6,764 nucleotides of DNA from positions 1-6,764 of the forward strand of contig CAUDRD010000085.1 of NCBI GenBank assembly GCA_958451705.1, written 5' to 3'. Both the position numbers and the translations under genes were made by a program. This DNA is from an uncultured Oscillospiraceae bacterium (GTDB taxonomy: Bacteria; Bacillota; Clostridia; Oscillospirales; Acutalibacteraceae). The notes under the pieces are model-generated. The model worked only from the letters and a program-made list of their open reading frames with translations, did no database searches and had not been told where the DNA came from. Positions 4,527 to 6,764 of this stretch are shown here, piece by piece. Position 1 is the stretch's first letter. Every line of letters begins with the position of its first letter.

Positions 4527-6074
4527 TTACTGTCGTTCTTTTTTAATATTTACAAACTTCACTAAAATATTTTGGCAAAACATTTTTATGTAATCGAATT
4601 CTTCTGTTCGGTAAAAAACAATAACAAGTAACAGATTAGAAGCAATTACCGTGATTATTAATTTCACAATTAATTCTATAAATACATTTGAAATATGAAT
4701 TAAGCTTTGAATACCAAACAATGCTATAGCAATAAGTAAAGCAATTATTATTTTTTTGCTTTCCCACATAACATACTCTTTAAACTGAATATGAAATACA
4801 TCTCTATAAACGACGTAGGGTTTTATCCAAAAGGAAAAGACTAAAAAGCTTACTAACGTTCCAATAAGTACTCCTAAAAGTCCAATTTTATTTGCAAGGA
4901 GAATTGAAAGAACTAAATTCAATGCTGCTTCTAACATCGGAACATAACGATCGGGATAGTAAAGACCCGCAGCATTTTTTGCAATATCTATTCCGGAATT
5001 AATACCTTTAAGATAAAATGTAATGACAGATACAAATAGTATTCCTCTAGACATTACATAATCTTTTCCTAACCATAGTGTTATAAAGGGTTCAGTTAAA
5101 CACAAAAGTCCTATTGCCGCAAAAGTATAAAGCCAATAGTTTATAAAATCATTTCTTTTATAAACTAAATATGCTTTTTCTTTGGTTTCACTCGCAATTA
5201 AATTTCCCATACTGGCTACAACACCGCTGGAAAAGGTTGTCACGAACCCCGAAACAGAAGTAACAAGCGTAGTGTAATTACTGTACATACCTACTGCTGT
5301 AACACTTACAATTGATGAAATTACAAGATTGTCAGAACATTGAGAAATAATATATCCAATTTTTCCTAAAAATAAAGACTTGATATTGGTAAACAATTCT
5401 GATTTTACCTTATCATCCAGTTTTTTAACATTTTTCTCTTTAAGATACGGATATTTCTTATCAAGTATAAAAGAAAAAATTATGTTTTTTATTAATGTTG
5501 ATCCTAACTCGACACATAAATAAATTATATAGTTCTTTGTAAAATATAAAATGAACACTTTTACAATTAAAACCATTATTTGTGTTACAGTATTTGCTAT
5601 TGTATATAAATATTTATTTTGATCTGAACTGTTTAACGTAATTTTGTATGACCAAAGATATGAACAAACTGAACTTCCCAAAAAAAGAATATAAATAATA
5701 TTAGCATCCGGAGCCGTGTTACCTTTTAAGAAAAAGGGCAATGCTGGATAAAAAGCCAAACCAATAACTGCCGTAAGGCACGCTAAAACTCTATAAGTTG
5801 TCTTATAAAATTTCATTAACGACTTTACCAGTTCAATATTATTTTCTGCAAGCGGCTTATACAAACTGTAGCCTATTGCCAGTCCAATACCCGATTCTGC
5901 CAAAGAAAATATTGTCAGAATGTTTGTCATCAAACCGTTGATTCCAAGATATTCGACTCCAACGCTATATATCAATACTCGTCGTGAAATAAAGCCCAGT
6001 AATATAATAATAACCTGTGATGCAAATGATACACTTGTATTAATTATTGACTTTTTTGTTCTCGGTGCACTCAT
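4527..6074 (-). CDS. Wzx-type polysaccharide flippase (MOP superfamily)
   Basis: A 515-residue polytopic membrane protein with about 12-14 hydrophobic segments along its whole length. The N-terminus, with SFASQVIIILLGFISRRVLI, then VGVEYLGINGLMTNILTIFS and LAESGIGLAIGYSLYKPLAE (about 16-76), is characteristic of Firmicute polysaccharide-synthesis flippases that move lipid-linked glycan repeat units outward across the membrane. The length is normal for the family. It overlaps the glycosyltransferase by 4 bp (ATGA), pointing to coupled translation; the nearest GGAG lies 13 nt upstream, rather far. Base composition is very AT-rich compared with the radical SAM and nucleotidyltransferase-like genes, as is common for glycan genes exchanged between strains. 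It is not a convincing peptide exporter. The glycan it handles cannot be told from this window. Confidence 0.93.
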   Translation of the reverse strand: MSAPRTKKSIINTSVSFASQVIIILLGFISRRVLIYSVGVEYLGINGLMTNILTIFSLAESGIGLAIGYSLYKPLAENNIELVKSLMKFYKTTYRVLACLTAVIGLAFYPALPFFLKGNTAPDANIIYILFLGSSVCSYLWSYKITLNSSDQNKYLYTIANTVTQIMVLIVKVFILYFTKNYIIYLCVELGSTLIKNIIFSFILDKKYPYLKEKNVKKLDDKVKSELFTNIKSLFLGKIGYIISQCSDNLVISSIVSVTAVGMYSNYTTLVTSVSGFVTTFSSGVVASMGNLIASETKEKAYLVYKRNDFINYWLYTFAAIGLLCLTEPFITLWLGKDYVMSRGILFVSVITFYLKGINSGIDIAKNAAGLYYPDRYVPMLEAALNLVLSILLANKIGLLGVLIGTLVSFLVFSFWIKPYVVYRDVFHIQFKEYVMWESKKIIIALLIAIALFGIQSLIHISNVFIELIVKLIITVIASNLLLVIVFYRTEEFDYIKMFCQNILVKFVNIKKERQ

Positions 6075-6764
6075 TGATTTTCTTTTGCTCCATTTATATT
6101 TTCTAATATTATACTTTTTATCCCCGAAGAAAGTGCCTCTTCTTCTCTTTTGACAATTTTACAGTCTTCTCTTTCATCCAACTGTTCATGTGCTCCGGCA
6201 AATTCTGTTGAGACAATTGGCATACCAAATACTTTTGCTTCAGCCAATGTAATGCAATATCCTTCATGTATTGATGTTTGAACATAAATGTCTGCTTGTT
6301 TCATATAAACATATGGATTTTTTTTCATTCCAAGCAACTTTATTTCATCTTCAAGCTCAAGATCTTTACAGCGCTCTGCTATATAAGAACTCAATCCCCC
6401 AGTACCGATGATATACCACCTAAAGTGAATACCATCTTCTTTTAATTTCTTGGCAACTTCAGGGATAATATCCTGTCCTTTTTCTTTAGTGAGTCTCCCA
6501 ACTGTAACTATGGTTATCATTCCATCTTGTACGATATTATCATTATCTTCATCCGCTAATTCTAATATTTCCTGCCGATCTACTACATTATATTTTAATT
6601 CACATTTCTCCTCAAGATTTGGAAATTCATTAATAAAAGCATTTTTTGCATCTTTAGATACAACGTAAATTTTTTTCATTTTTTTATGTAATTTCTCCAT
6701 AAGTTTATGGTTAAACTTCAACTTACTAATATCAAAATGAATCCAGCCAATATACTCATCGGCA
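6071..6764 (-). CDS. GT4-type glycosyltransferase, C-terminal part (start outside the window)
   Basis: The open frame continues past 6721 to the window edge: before the TTG at 6721 it reads ADEYIGWIHFDISK, which fits the end of the N-terminal domain of GT4 enzymes. So TTG 6721 is not the true start and the gene is cut at its 5' end; about 230 codons are visible. Counting from the edge, the donor-binding domain shows VTVGRLTKEKG (about 86-96, with the R and K that contact the sugar nucleotide), YIIGTGG (about 117-123), and the EX7E motif EGYCITLAE (167-175), followed by GMPIVST. These retaining, GT-B-fold enzymes transfer a sugar from a nucleotide donor to a lipid-linked or glycan acceptor at the inner membrane face. 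Its stop overlaps the flippase start (ATGA), which ties it to polysaccharide export. Sugar specificity cannot be read. Confidence 0.93.
   Translation of the reverse strand, partial: ADEYIGWIHFDISKLKFNHKLMEKLHKKMKKIYVVSKDAKNAFINEFPNLEEKCELKYNVVDRQEILELADEDNDNIVQDGMITIVTVGRLTKEKGQDIIPEVAKKLKEDGIHFRWYIIGTGGLSSYIAERCKDLELEDEIKLLGMKKNPYVYMKQADIYVQTSIHEGYCITLAEAKVFGMPIVSTEFAGAHEQLDEREDCKIVKREEEALSSGIKSIILENINGAKENQ

Noticed and set aside
4527..6074. The flippase as the exporter of the modified peptide
   Set aside because: Its sequence is typical of lipid-linked polysaccharide flippases and it is coupled to a glycosyltransferase, not to the peptide genes.
1231..6668. Several plus-strand open frames of 66-82 codons (for example 1231-1479, 1594-1794, 1943-2191, 3055-3297, 5920-6153)
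   Set aside because: All but 1594-1794 lie largely or wholly opposite well-supported minus-strand genes, and 1594-1794 runs through the terminator and promoter; none shows a family pattern. They are shadows.
6071..6721. Taking the TTG at 6721 as the glycosyltransferase start
   Set aside because: The frame continues upstream to the window edge with family-typical sequence (W-I-H-F-D), so the gene is simply cut by the window.

Overview
The window is a compact, entirely minus-strand stretch that looks like a low- to mid-GC Firmicute, most likely a gut Clostridium relative (Oscillospirales-like). The reasons are strong GGAGG ribosome binding sites, TTG and GTG starts, TTGACA/TATAAT promoters, intrinsic terminators, and a short structured CCTCCGTC-type dispersed repeat that I recall from such genomes (not verified here). 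All genes read right to left.

Upstream part (6764 to 2677): a cell-surface polysaccharide segment. It runs from a glycosyltransferase cut by the window edge, through a Wzx-type flippase overlapping it by 4 bp and a small VanZ-family membrane protein, to a nucleotidyltransferase-like protein of the NTP_transf_5 type. Gaps are 22 and 19 bp, so this is probably the tail of one operon. The first two genes are clearly AT-richer than the rest (13 of 60 G+C at 5461-5520, against 31 of 60 at 541-600 in the radical SAM gene), suggesting a mosaic locus.

Downstream part (2621 to 1): a putative peptide-modification (RiPP-like) module in two transcription units. Unit one has a promoter (TTGACA at 2616-2621, TATAAT at 2591-2596), a 98-aa PqqD-like recognition protein and, 3 bp later, a 132-aa unrecognised small protein with a leader-like N-terminus and four cysteines. 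It is closed by a strong intrinsic terminator at 1761-1790. Unit two has its own promoter (1663-1690), sharing a 12-base identical core with the first. It has a leader of about 270 nt containing a dispersed repeat and a terminator-like hairpin just before the ribosome binding site, then a radical SAM/SPASM enzyme, and overlapping it by 4 bp the start of a gene whose N-terminus resembles HPr-kinase-like proteins (weak call).

Working model (inference): the 132-aa protein is the substrate, the PqqD-like protein presents its N-terminal segment, and the SPASM enzyme modifies the rest. The HPr-kinase-like and NTP_transf_5 proteins could be further tailoring enzymes. The short separate transcript would allow much more substrate than enzyme. 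No dedicated peptide exporter or protease is visible in the window. There is no RNA gene, CRISPR array, transposase or integrase.
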